Source: Chitinophagaceae bacterium
GTDB taxonomy: Bacteria > Bacteroidota > Bacteroidia > Chitinophagales > Chitinophagaceae
Reading direction: 5' to 3'
Length of the DNA stretch: 7,486 nt
Assembly (NCBI GenBank): GCA_003455235.1
Contig: DMRT01000298.1
Span: forward strand, 1-7,486
The position numbers and the translations under genes were made by a program. The notes under the pieces are model-generated. The model was given only the letters and a program-made list of their open reading frames with translations, was not told the origin of the DNA and made no database searches. Positions 1 to 6,858 of the stretch are shown here, one piece after another (position 1 is the stretch's first letter; the number at the start of each line of letters is the position of its first letter).

Positions 1-3000
1 TTTTGTCCAGTTCAAAGTCAAAACTGATATCGGGTTTGTTCAGCACGCCTTTCAGGTGAGCTATGATGGTGAGGTCGCCCTTCTGCTGCAGGGACGGTGA
101 AATGCTTTTCAGGTTTACTTTTTCAGCAAGGTATTTTGCATCAATGTTGATCTGCGCCAGGTAGGGATCCCCGTTCCATACGATGGAGGACCCTTTTTCT
201 ATTTTAAAGAATTTCTTCAGCACCGATTGAAAATTGTAGGTGTATTCTCCTTCGGTGATGTCATAATTACCGCGGATGCTGAGCGGTTCCTTGGTTCCAA
301 TTTTGATATTGAGCCGGCCATTGCCTTTTCCCCTGATCACATCACCCAGGGTTTCATCCAGTATCACATCCACCTTACAGGCCGGGTTGGCTGTAAAGTT
401 CATGTTGATGAGCAGGTTGGTTTCTTTTTTCCGGGCAAACTCATCTTCCATCTTGCTTCCGTACTGAACAAACTGGATGTAATCGATCTTTCCGATCTCC
501 TGGCTGTTGCCGGTTGAAATGGAAACATGACTGCTGTCGACGGCGGAGGGTTCGCCGGTGATGTCCATCTTCATATCGGTAGTAGGGCCGTCCAGCGTCA
601 AGGTGGCTTTGCCGATCACTTTGCCGTAAAACTGGCTGTTGTCTTTTTTACCGGTATTCAGCAGCAGCATCTTGTTGGTCTGGAACCGCACATTATCGAA
701 ACCGAAATCATTGAAGAAGTTGTGCTGGATCTTCCCGCTGGCTGTTCCGGTGTTGTTAAGTGTATCCTTAAGTTGTATCGTACCCAGGTCTATTTCATCG
801 GGGTTGAAAATGATGGTTTCATTGTCGAACCGGTACCGGCACTGGGTGTATTTCACCAGGAAGGAGCCGTCTTTTACTGTGGCACTGCCGGTGATGTACT
901 TGTGATCTTTTCCACCCTTTACCTGCAGGTCGCTGATGGCATTGCCCTGCATGTCGCCAAAGATGCTTCCCATGTAATTACCCAGCATGCTTACATCCAG
1001 CCGTTCGGATGTAAGGGCGATGTCCATCTGGTTGGCGCTGCTGTCTTTGTAATTATAATGCCCGTTGATGCTGGCTTTGTTCTTCTCGCTTTCAATATCT
1101 GCCTTTAGATCAATACGCCCGGTGCTGGTGTTTACACTGCCGTTCATTTTTACGTTGCCGATGTCGTTGTTGTCCACCCGGGCCTTTTCCACGTCGGCTT
1201 CGTATTCAATGATCTGTTTGCCGAACGGATCTTTTAAAATAATACGGCCTGTAAGTATGCCTTCCAGCCGGGGCTGTGTAATTACCAGTGGAGCGATGTC
1301 GTTGATGTTTACTTTTTTCAACCGGGCAATCAGGTTCACATTACTTGTTTCGGAATCTTCTTCGGTATCAATCACAATTTCCTGTTCACCCTGGGTAAAG
1401 CGAACGTCTTTGGCGCCGATGTATGATTTGGTGAACGTGATCTCTCCGTCTTTTTCGAGGTTCCATTTTTTATCATTCAGGATAAAGGAAGAGGGGAAGA
1501 GGTGTATGCGGGCGCCGTTGGGCAGGGTTTGCACACTGGCATTCAGTTTGGCATCGCTCACTGTTTTGCTGGCGCTGGTGGTAAGCTGAATGTTCGAAAT
1601 GTCGTTGCGTGCATTGAGCACCAGTTTGGTGTTGGGCAGGCGCAGACTGTCGGTAAGCTGTACATCACTTACCGAAATGGTGGCATTCAGGCTGTCGAGG
1701 TTTCCCTTGCTCACCAGGTCCACATTTGAGAAACGTTTGCCGTCGTAACTGAATTCAGGCACAGAAGCATTTACATTCATCTCGTTCTCGGCCAGTTTCA
1801 GGTTGCCGTAAAACGTGGAGTTATTAAAGCCGCTGAGTTTATTGTCCAGCAGTTTTACATAGTCTTCCACTTCCCTTGTTTTTATATAAAAGGAAAAATC
1901 CTGGTCGCTTATCTGCCTTGTTGGCTTTTCAATGTAAGCAGGGTAGTAGCGGTTCAAAAAAAGTTTAAAGGCATCAGGCAGCTCCAGTACTTTAAACTTA
2001 CCGGTGAGGTTCCCTTCCAGTTCATTCGTTTGCACGGTCAGCATTTTTTTATCATCCACGATCAGCGAACGCAGTATCAGGGAATCGAATGAAAGGCGGC
2101 TGCTGTCGTGCAGCAGGGTGGCGTTGTATATTTTCGCCGTACCCAGGAAGTCGTCGATGTTATTGCCGGCAAAATTCAGGTTCAGCCTGCCGGCCAGCGA
2201 AAAATTCTGTGCGGTGTATTTCAACTGCTGCAGGTTAGCCTTCTCCAGCTCTGCAGCAAAATTGAATTCGGTTTTATCGCCGAGCAGACTAACCGAACCG
2301 TTCAGGTTTGAAATTTTCAGGTTGGGGTCGTCAATGTCGAGGCGGCCGGTAAACAGGTTTTTTACAAAGGTTCCGTTCAGGGTGATGTTCTGGTAGGTAT
2401 AGCCGGAAAAATCGAGCCGCTGCACCTTTCCGTTGAAGTCGGCATTGAGGTCGTTCAGGTTAAATCCCTTTCCTTTTACCTGGCCGCTGAATGCCACATT
2501 GCCCAGCTGGCTGTTGCTGAAGAACCGGCCGAGGTTGAAACCGCCGGATGAGATCTTTCCCGAGTAGGTGGGGATGCTTACGTTGCGCAGCTTCATGTTG
2601 ATGTCGGCATTCACATTTCCCAGGTTGGTGCTGATGTCACCGTAAGCCACAAAGTCTTTGATGAAACCGGTAAAGTTTCCTTTAAAGCGGATGGCGCCCA
2701 GCTGGTTCAGTTGGGGCTGCCGGATGTTTTTGAGATAAGGTACCAGGGTCACCAGGTCGTTGTAATTGGTGCGGAGGTCTTCTGATTTAAAATCAATGAA
2801 GGTGTTTTCTATATCAGGCAGTCCACGCAGCGTGATGTTACCCTGTACGCTGGTATTGCCGCTTTTGATATTCAGGTTTCTTGCGGAAAGATTGTCGATG
2901 TTTCCCCGGGCCTTTCCTTCAAAATACAAAACCCGGTTCCATGTTTTCAGCTGGGGGGCGAAATAGGCGATGTCGTCGCTGTGAATATAACTCTTTACAA

Positions 3001-4222
3001 AATTACCCTCCAGCATGATGTTGTGAATGAAATTACTCATGTCGGCATTGAAATCATCATACCGCATTACATAGTAGTTGCCGACCCTGCTTTTTTCTGT
3101 TTTGATATCCAGGTCGCTGAACTCCATCATGGAAGGGGTGATCTTCATTTTTGCAACCAGCTGCTGCACGTCAAAGCCGCTCTTTTCTTTGGTGGCCAGT
3201 TTTACATTTGCGGCAATGGTGTCTTTGGCGAACAATACATTGCTGAGGTCGCCATTGATGCTTCCGAAGCGGAGGTGGAGGCCATCAAACTGGTCGGTGT
3301 AGGGTGCCCGGGGCGTTTCCTTATCATTGGCAAAGGTTCCGTTGCTGATGTGAATATTCAGGGCGCTTAATGTCCAGCCCGCCTGGTTCCATCGGAGCTG
3401 CCCGTCATTGGTTACGGTTACCGGATTGGTTCCGGCAATGGATACAGGTTTATTGCCGGTATAATCGTACAGCGAAAAGAAGGGACTATCGAGGTTTATC
3501 CGGTTGATGGCGATTGTTTTTTTATTGAAATCAATCTCATCCGCTTTCATGTCCAGTCTTCCGATGAAGCCTTTCATATCCTGGCCAATCCATTTGTCGA
3601 TGCGGTTGAACCGGATGTTTTTCAGTTCCAGTTCCTTCAGGTCGATCTGTATGCTTTGTTTTTTGGAACCGCTGCTTTTGGGAGAAGAAAAATAATCAAC
3701 CAGGAACTGGTAATTCCATACCGAATCGGTACGGTTCATGTTGATCACCGCATCCGAAAGTCCGATGTATTTTAAAACAGGTTTGTCTTTTAAAAAGAAC
3801 CAGTCGCTGATGTTTACTTTCAGCAGGCCGGCATACAGCAGCGTGTCCTTTTTGCGGTCTTCCACCAGCACGCCTTCGATCTCCATGCGGCTGAATAAAC
3901 TGAAATCAACGTGTTTGACGGTTACTTTTGTTTTGAGGTTCTTCGACAGGGTTTCCGACAGTTTACCCACCAGCCAGTTCTGCACCGGTCCCAGGTGAAG
4001 GATGCCCCAGCCCGACAGCAGCAATACGATGAGTACGGCAAAGAACCAGGTTTTGTGTTTTATTTTCCGGAATAGATAAGCCCATCCAACCACCCAGGCA
4101 ACCAGCAGGGCGGCAAAGAGCCACACAGAAACGGGGTAGGTGAAAATAAAGATGATGATGAGTACTGCCCAGGCTGCCAGCGAGAGTAAAAACCATTTTG
4201 ATATGTTCAGGATCCTGAGCAG
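1..4222 (-). CDS. tamB: Translocation/assembly module TamB family protein (AsmA-like), partial at 3' end
   Basis: TamB proteins are inner-membrane-anchored periplasmic beta-helical proteins that bridge to the outer membrane, and are implicated in phospholipid transport or outer-membrane protein assembly. I checked this frame codon by codon and found no stop from 4228 down to position 2 (1407 codons from the chosen start); the gene continues past the left edge. Hydrophobic segments lie at about residues 10-28, 32-50 and 59-75, with a basic RKIKHK loop at 52-57. Then comes an AsmA-like entry (PVQNWLVGKLSE, from residue 79) and a very long run of short beta repeats rich in N, D, L and I. The C-terminal TamB (DUF490/PF04357) signature is visible at about residues 1270-1330: DVILDETLGDVIRGKGNGRL, then GTKEPLSIRGNYDITEGEY. 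Perhaps a hundred residues are missing. The start is uncertain: the first in-frame ATG is residue 113 (3886), inside the soluble part, so CTG 4222 (reading MLRILNISKWF), CTG 4210 or GTG 4126 must serve. Family call is firm; exact start is not. Confidence 0.93.
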   Translation of the reverse strand, partial: MLRILNISKWFLLSLAAWAVLIIIFIFTYPVSVWLFAALLVAWVVGWAYLFRKIKHKTWFFAVLIVLLLSGWGILHLGPVQNWLVGKLSETLSKNLKTKVTVKHVDFSLFSRMEIEGVLVEDRKKDTLLYAGLLKVNISDWFFLKDKPVLKYIGLSDAVINMNRTDSVWNYQFLVDYFSSPKSSGSKKQSIQIDLKELELKNIRFNRIDKWIGQDMKGFIGRLDMKADEIDFNKKTIAINRINLDSPFFSLYDYTGNKPVSIAGTNPVTVTNDGQLRWNQAGWTLSALNIHISNGTFANDKETPRAPYTDQFDGLHLRFGSINGDLSNVLFAKDTIAANVKLATKEKSGFDVQQLVAKMKITPSMMEFSDLDIKTEKSRVGNYYVMRYDDFNADMSNFIHNIMLEGNFVKSYIHSDDIAYFAPQLKTWNRVLYFEGKARGNIDNLSARNLNIKSGNTSVQGNITLRGLPDIENTFIDFKSEDLRTNYNDLVTLVPYLKNIRQPQLNQLGAIRFKGNFTGFIKDFVAYGDISTNLGNVNADINMKLRNVSIPTYSGKISSGGFNLGRFFSNSQLGNVAFSGQVKGKGFNLNDLNADFNGKVQRLDFSGYTYQNITLNGTFVKNLFTGRLDIDDPNLKISNLNGSVSLLGDKTEFNFAAELEKANLQQLKYTAQNFSLAGRLNLNFAGNNIDDFLGTAKIYNATLLHDSSRLSFDSLILRSLIVDDKKMLTVQTNELEGNLTGKFKVLELPDAFKLFLNRYYPAYIEKPTRQISDQDFSFYIKTREVEDYVKLLDNKLSGFNNSTFYGNLKLAENEMNVNASVPEFSYDGKRFSNVDLVSKGNLDSLNATISVSDVQLTDSLRLPNTKLVLNARNDISNIQLTTSASKTVSDAKLNASVQTLPNGARIHLFPSSFILNDKKWNLEKDGEITFTKSYIGAKDVRFTQGEQEIVIDTEEDSETSNVNLIARLKKVNINDIAPLVITQPRLEGILTGRIILKDPFGKQIIEYEADVEKARVDNNDIGNVKMNGSVNTSTGRIDLKADIESEKNKASINGHYNYKDSSANQMDIALTSERLDVSMLGNYMGSIFGDMQGNAISDLQVKGGKDHKYITGSATVKDGSFLVKYTQCRYRFDNETIIFNPDEIDLGTIQLKDTLNNTGTASGKIQHNFFNDFGFDNVRFQTNKMLLLNTGKKDNSQFYGKVIGKATLTLDGPTTDMKMDITGEPSAVDSSHVSISTGNSQEIGKIDYIQFVQYGSKMEDEFARKKETNLLINMNFTANPACKVDVILDETLGDVIRGKGNGRLNIKIGTKEPLSIRGNYDITEGEYTYNFQSVLKKFFKIEKGSSIVWNGDPYLAQINIDAKYLAEKVNLKSISPSLQQKGDLTIIAHLKGVLNKPDISFDFELDK

Positions 4223-4238
4223 GGTATATTATTATATG

Positions 4239-4268
4239 TAAAAGTAATTATTCGGCCACTAAAGGCAA
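4239..4268 (-). promoter_or_regulatory. Candidate Bacteroidetes-type promoter of tamB
   Basis: On the minus strand a TTG (4268-4266) is followed after 19 bases by TACTTTTA (4246-4239). The Bacteroidetes housekeeping consensus is TTTG near -33 and TAnnTTTG near -7, so the -7 element matches at all but the last base and the spacing is in the usual range. Transcription would start around 4234, about a dozen bases before the CTG at 4222, and in-frame TAA stops lie between. AT-rich sequence makes chance matches common, so this is a suggestion only. Confidence 0.35.
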
Positions 4269-4294
4269 ATTCAGTACCAAAATTTACCTTTCTT

Positions 4295-4314
4295 TTACCA
4301 GCGAAAACCGGTAA
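4295..4314 (-). other. Short imperfect hairpin between the DinB-like gene and tamB
   Basis: Read on the minus strand this is TTACCGG, a six-base TTTTCG loop, then CTGGTAA: a 7-bp stem with one G-U pair. It lies 44 bases past the stop codon of the DUF1572 gene and before the candidate tamB promoter, the right place for a terminator. However, it is followed by AAGAAAGG rather than a T run, so it is not a classical intrinsic terminator. The rest of the 4223-4357 gap shows nothing else I can support. Confidence 0.25.
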
Positions 4315-4357
4315 CAGCCAATTGGTAAAGAGGGGGTGTGGAGGGAAGAACAGGAGC

Positions 4358-4888
4358 TTATTTGTTTGCTTTCATCTGCTGGTTGAACTGGTCCGATTGT
4401 CCCTTGGGGATGGACAGATTTTGCCAGTCATTATCCCGGATCATCCGGCCTATGTAAACGAGCTGTCCCACATGGTAGGGATAATGAGCCAGCTGCCGGT
4501 TAATGGCATCCACCACGCTGAGTCCTTCACTACGGATATAAATGGTTTTGGTAAGGTCATCTTCTGACAGTGAGCCGATGGCATCCAGGCAGCAGGCCCA
4601 TCCTTTTTCCCAGTATGCCATCAACTGCTGCCTGTTCATGTTTTGTTCTTCAAATTCAATATCGCGGTTGCGCCATTCCTTTTCGCCATCGCTGGTTAAA
4701 AAATCCGTCCAGCGGCTGAGCATATTCCCGGCCATATGCTGAATGATGACGGCCATGCTGTTGCTGGCATCGTTGGGCTGATAATGAAAGTCGTTATCGC
4801 TTAATTGCGCAAAAGTTTTATCGCCCAGTTCTTTATAGTATTTTAAACGCTTTACAGCACCCGCTAAAAATTCAGTACCTGAATTCAT
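4358..4888 (-). CDS. DinB-like DUF1572 family protein
   Basis: A 176-residue protein without a signal peptide, so probably cytoplasmic. It resembles the DUF1572 family of the DinB/YfiT-like superfamily: four-helix bundles that usually bind a divalent metal through three histidines. The likely triad is visible: His51 in IIQHMAGNM, and His135 and His139 in AHYPYHVGQL, the typical H-x3-H spacing in the third core helix. The stretch LSRWTDFLTSDGEKEWRNRD after His51 is typical of this Bacteroidetes subgroup. Length matches the family's usual 160-180 residues. The ATG at 4888 begins just before the first helix and is preceded by an A/T-rich sequence without Shine-Dalgarno, as usual in this phylum. 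It starts 32 bases after the ggt stop in the same direction, so it is probably the second gene of that transcript. The reaction is unknown; some superfamily members are thiol-dependent S-transferases or isomerases, but nothing here fixes the substrate. Confidence 0.85.
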   Translation of the reverse strand: MNSGTEFLAGAVKRLKYYKELGDKTFAQLSDNDFHYQPNDASNSMAVIIQHMAGNMLSRWTDFLTSDGEKEWRNRDIEFEEQNMNRQQLMAYWEKGWACCLDAIGSLSEDDLTKTIYIRSEGLSVVDAINRQLAHYPYHVGQLVYIGRMIRDNDWQNLSIPKGQSDQFNQQMKANK

Positions 4889-4920
4889 ACGTCTTAATTA
4901 ATAATTTGTAACTCTTGATT
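4889..4920. other. 32-bp intergenic gap between ggt and the DUF1572 gene
   Basis: A/T-rich spacer containing the 8-bp palindrome TTAATTAA. I see no terminator hairpin and no TTG...TAnnTTTG pair, which supports co-transcription of ggt and the downstream gene. This is an inference from the absence of signals and the short distance. Confidence 0.5.
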
Positions 4921-6642
4921 TCAGTATCCTCTTGCATCATCATCGCCTCTTTTATCACCCACTGCCACGATGCTTCTTTGTTTGGTCGACTGATTGTATG
5001 TTACCCGGATCACTTCCGTTCGTCCAATGGCTTCCCGTAGTTTTATTGAATAGCCCATTGCTTCCAGTTGTTTCCGCACGTCTTCCGGGAAGTTTTTTTC
5101 AATATCGATGCGGTCGGGCAGCCACTGGTGGTGGAACTTGGGTTTGTTTACGGCGTCCTCGGGGCTCATTCCGAATTCGAGTATGTTCACCAGGGTTTGA
5201 AAAACGCTGGTAGGAATGGTGGTGCCTCCCGGTGTGCCCACCACGAGGAAAGGATTGCCGTCTTTTAAAACCAGGGTGGGTGTCATGCTGCTCAGCATGC
5301 GCTTGGCGGGTGCAATGGCATTTTTATCGTTGCCGATGGCGCCATACATGTTGGGAACGCCGGGTTTAATACTGAAGTCGTCCATTTCATTATTAAGAAT
5401 GAACCCGGCCCCGGCAACCACCCGGTGACTTCCATAACTGTCGTTGAGGGTGGTGGTTACGGCCACGGCATTGCCGTCTTTATCAATCACGCTCAGGTGC
5501 GTGGTTTCCTCACTTTCTTTGATGGAGCCGGCGCCGGTTGTCTTGCTGTTGCCTGCTTTGCCCGGAACATAATCATTCATCCGCTCTTTTAAATATTCTT
5601 CGCTCACCAGTTTTTTTACCGGCACTTTTACAAAATCCGCATCGCCTAAAAATTCCGCCCGGTCGGCAAACGCACGGCGTTCCACTTCGGTCATCAATTG
5701 TACCGATGCCGTTGTTTGAAATTTCATGGAAGCAATATCGCGGTCTTCAATCATCTTCATCATCTGCTGCAGCATCAGTCCGCCGCTGCTGGGCAGCGGC
5801 ATTGATATCACCTGGTAACCTTTGTACGTAAATACGACGGCGGGTCTTTCTTTTGCCTCATAACTCGCCAGGTCGCCGGTGCTGATGATGCCGTTGCCCT
5901 TGCGCATTTCTTCTGCCAGCAGCCTCGCCGTTTCTCCTTCATAAAATCCTTTTTGTCCCTGGTCGCGGATCCGTTTCAGGGTGTTTGCCAGTTCCTGCTG
6001 GATGAGTATATCTCCGGCCTTCCATTGGCCATCTTTTACAAAAGCCACCGGTGATGTATTCTGCTGCAGGAACTCATCCCGGTTGTTATTGAAAGAAGCG
6101 GCCTGCGATGCGGTGATGGCAAAGCCGTTTTCTGCCAGGTCGATGGCGGGTTGTATCAACGTTTTAAAAGGGAGCTTTGCATATTTCATACTGGCAAACA
6201 AACCGGCTACCGTGCCCGGTACACCCGAAGCCAGGTGGCTGGATTGCGAAAGATCCGTGAGGGCATTGCCGTCTTTATCAAGAAACATATCCCGGCCTGC
6301 TTTTCCGGGGGCCTTCTCCCGGTAGTCGATGGTAATATGACTGCCGTTGTTAAAGTGCGCCACCATAAAACCGCCGCCGCCGATATTACCGGCCTGGGGA
6401 TACACCACGGCCAGGGCCAGTTGTGTGGCAATGGCTGCATCCACGGCATTGCCTCCCCGCTTCAGCATTTCCAGTCCGGCCATACTGGCCAGCGGGTGTG
6501 CCGATACCACAGCGCCGTTGCCTGCATCCACTTTTTTCTGAATGGTATACCCGGTGCCGTTAAAGGGGTTGGATTGGGAGTAAACGGAGATAAAAGCAAG
6601 CCCGGCGAGGGCAGCAGAGAGGAGGATCTTCTTATGGATCAT
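4921..6642 (-). CDS. ggt: Gamma-glutamyltransferase (gamma-glutamyltranspeptidase), exported
   Basis: GGT cleaves the gamma-glutamyl bond of glutathione and related peptides, releasing glutamate or passing it to an acceptor, normally in the periplasm. This 573-residue protein is full length for the family (E. coli enzyme about 580). Residues 1-23 look like a Sec signal peptide (KK, then a hydrophobic core ending near VYSQS) with no lipobox cysteine. The precursor self-cleaves before a threonine: here Thr380 in EETTHLSVID (codon 5505-5503), giving a large subunit of about 355 and a small one of 194 residues. Substrate-pocket residues known from the H. pylori and E. coli enzymes are present: Arg108 in DYREKAP, Thr398, Asn400, Glu419 and Asp422 in NNEMDDF, Ser451-Ser452, and Gly472-Gly473 in the PGG motif. 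The lid loop (PGVPNMYG, Tyr433) is present, so the active site is covered as in the E. coli type. All key residues seen are intact, so I expect an active enzyme. It is first in a likely two-gene unit with the DUF1572 gene and is divergent from the M14 peptidase gene. Confidence 0.97.
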   Translation of the reverse strand: MIHKKILLSAALAGLAFISVYSQSNPFNGTGYTIQKKVDAGNGAVVSAHPLASMAGLEMLKRGGNAVDAAIATQLALAVVYPQAGNIGGGGFMVAHFNNGSHITIDYREKAPGKAGRDMFLDKDGNALTDLSQSSHLASGVPGTVAGLFASMKYAKLPFKTLIQPAIDLAENGFAITASQAASFNNNRDEFLQQNTSPVAFVKDGQWKAGDILIQQELANTLKRIRDQGQKGFYEGETARLLAEEMRKGNGIISTGDLASYEAKERPAVVFTYKGYQVISMPLPSSGGLMLQQMMKMIEDRDIASMKFQTTASVQLMTEVERRAFADRAEFLGDADFVKVPVKKLVSEEYLKERMNDYVPGKAGNSKTTGAGSIKESEETTHLSVIDKDGNAVAVTTTLNDSYGSHRVVAGAGFILNNEMDDFSIKPGVPNMYGAIGNDKNAIAPAKRMLSSMTPTLVLKDGNPFLVVGTPGGTTIPTSVFQTLVNILEFGMSPEDAVNKPKFHHQWLPDRIDIEKNFPEDVRKQLEAMGYSIKLREAIGRTEVIRVTYNQSTKQRSIVAVGDKRGDDDARGY

Positions 6643-6659
6643 GCTGCAGTTTTAGGTAC

Positions 6660-6688
6660 CGAAATTACTTCTTTGCATTCAATTTCAA
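6660..6688 (-). promoter_or_regulatory. Candidate Bacteroidetes-type promoter of ggt
   Basis: On the minus strand TTG (6688-6686) is followed after 18 bases by TAATTTCG (6667-6660), matching TAnnTTTG at seven of eight positions. The ggt ATG at 6642 lies 17 bases beyond the element, giving a leader of only about a dozen bases. No Shine-Dalgarno sequence precedes the ATG (local sequence CCTAAAACTGCAGC), as expected for this phylum. Based on consensus resemblance only. Confidence 0.4.
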
Positions 6689-6697
6689 CTGGCAGAT

Positions 6698-6707
6698 CCG
6701 GTACCGG
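6698..6707. repeat. 10-bp perfect palindrome CCGGTACCGG
   Basis: A self-complementary 10-mer ten bases upstream (on the ggt side) of the -33-like TTG of the candidate ggt promoter. Its core GGTACC recurs at 6655-6660, immediately next to the -7-like element. Such spacing could fit a repressor or activator dimer site, but short palindromes also occur by chance. Confidence 0.3.
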
Positions 6708-6720
6708 CAGAAGATGCCCG

Positions 6721-6751
6721 TTGTAAAGCAGCCGGCTCCCGGCTAATTTTA
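6721..6751 (+). promoter_or_regulatory. Candidate Bacteroidetes-type promoter of the M14 peptidase gene
   Basis: TTG at 6721-6723 and TAATTTTA at 6744-6751 are separated by 20 bases; the second element matches TAnnTTTG at all but the last base. Transcription would begin around 6756, leaving a leader of about 100 bases before the ATG at 6859, which would include the 6755-6776 palindrome. A TATTTTCA at 6799-6806 is a weaker alternative, without an upstream TTG at suitable distance. Confidence 0.3.
6730..6744. repeat. GC-rich hairpin AGCCGG-CTC-CCGGCT
   Basis: A perfect 6-bp inverted repeat with a three-base loop, followed on the plus strand by AATTTT. It lies in the spacer of the candidate M14-gene promoter and overlaps the first base of its -7 element. 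It could be a protein-binding site or a small terminator-like structure, but no gene ends upstream on the plus strand, so termination makes little sense here. Confidence 0.35.
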
Positions 6752-6754
6752 AGA

Positions 6755-6776
6755 TTCCATTTAGTGATAAATGGAA
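6755..6776. repeat. 22-bp perfect inverted repeat (9-bp arms, GTGA loop), possible operator
   Basis: The arms TTCCATTTA (6755-6763) and TAAATGGAA (6768-6776) are exactly complementary around GTGA. The repeat sits in the divergent ggt/M14 intergenic region, just after the candidate -7 element of the M14 gene and about where transcription would start. That position suits a repressor operator; as RNA it would be a weak AT-rich stem-loop in the leader. I do not recognise a named regulator motif. Confidence 0.45.
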
Positions 6777-6858
6777 GAGGCAAATCACCGGCTTTCTTTA
6801 TTTTCACACAATATTTAAGAATGTATCAGTAACACGTTCTGTTCACCAAACAAAAACG

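Noticed and set aside
527..1108. A 193-codon open frame on the plus strand inside the tamB region, with other long plus-strand frames at 1065-1589 and 2004-2396.
   Set aside because: They lie opposite the continuous 1407-codon tamB frame, whose translation is clearly TamB-like. Their own translations show no recognisable domain, and the compositional bias of the tamB codons leaves few antisense stops.
3963..4196. A minus-strand ATG frame of 77 codons at the 5' end of tamB, which might suggest a frameshifted true start.
   Set aside because: Its translation is low-complexity (runs of H, C and G) and lacks a clean membrane helix, while the tamB frame continues upstream with strongly hydrophobic, well-formed helices. 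No frameshift is needed.
1..4222. Recurring short words such as CAGGTT and GATGTT through the tamB region, which could suggest a repeat array.
   Set aside because: They are irregularly spaced and in frame with the repeated beta-strand motifs of the protein; there are no conserved direct repeats with spacers, so no CRISPR or satellite array.
4295..4314. Hairpin considered as an intrinsic terminator for the ggt-DUF1572 unit.
   Set aside because: The stem is imperfect and no T run follows on the minus strand, so I kept it only as a low-confidence structure rather than a terminator.
6151..6726. A 191-codon plus-strand open frame antisense to the 5' end of ggt.
   Set aside because: ggt on the opposite strand is full length with all key catalytic motifs; the plus-strand translation resembles no family and is a shadow.
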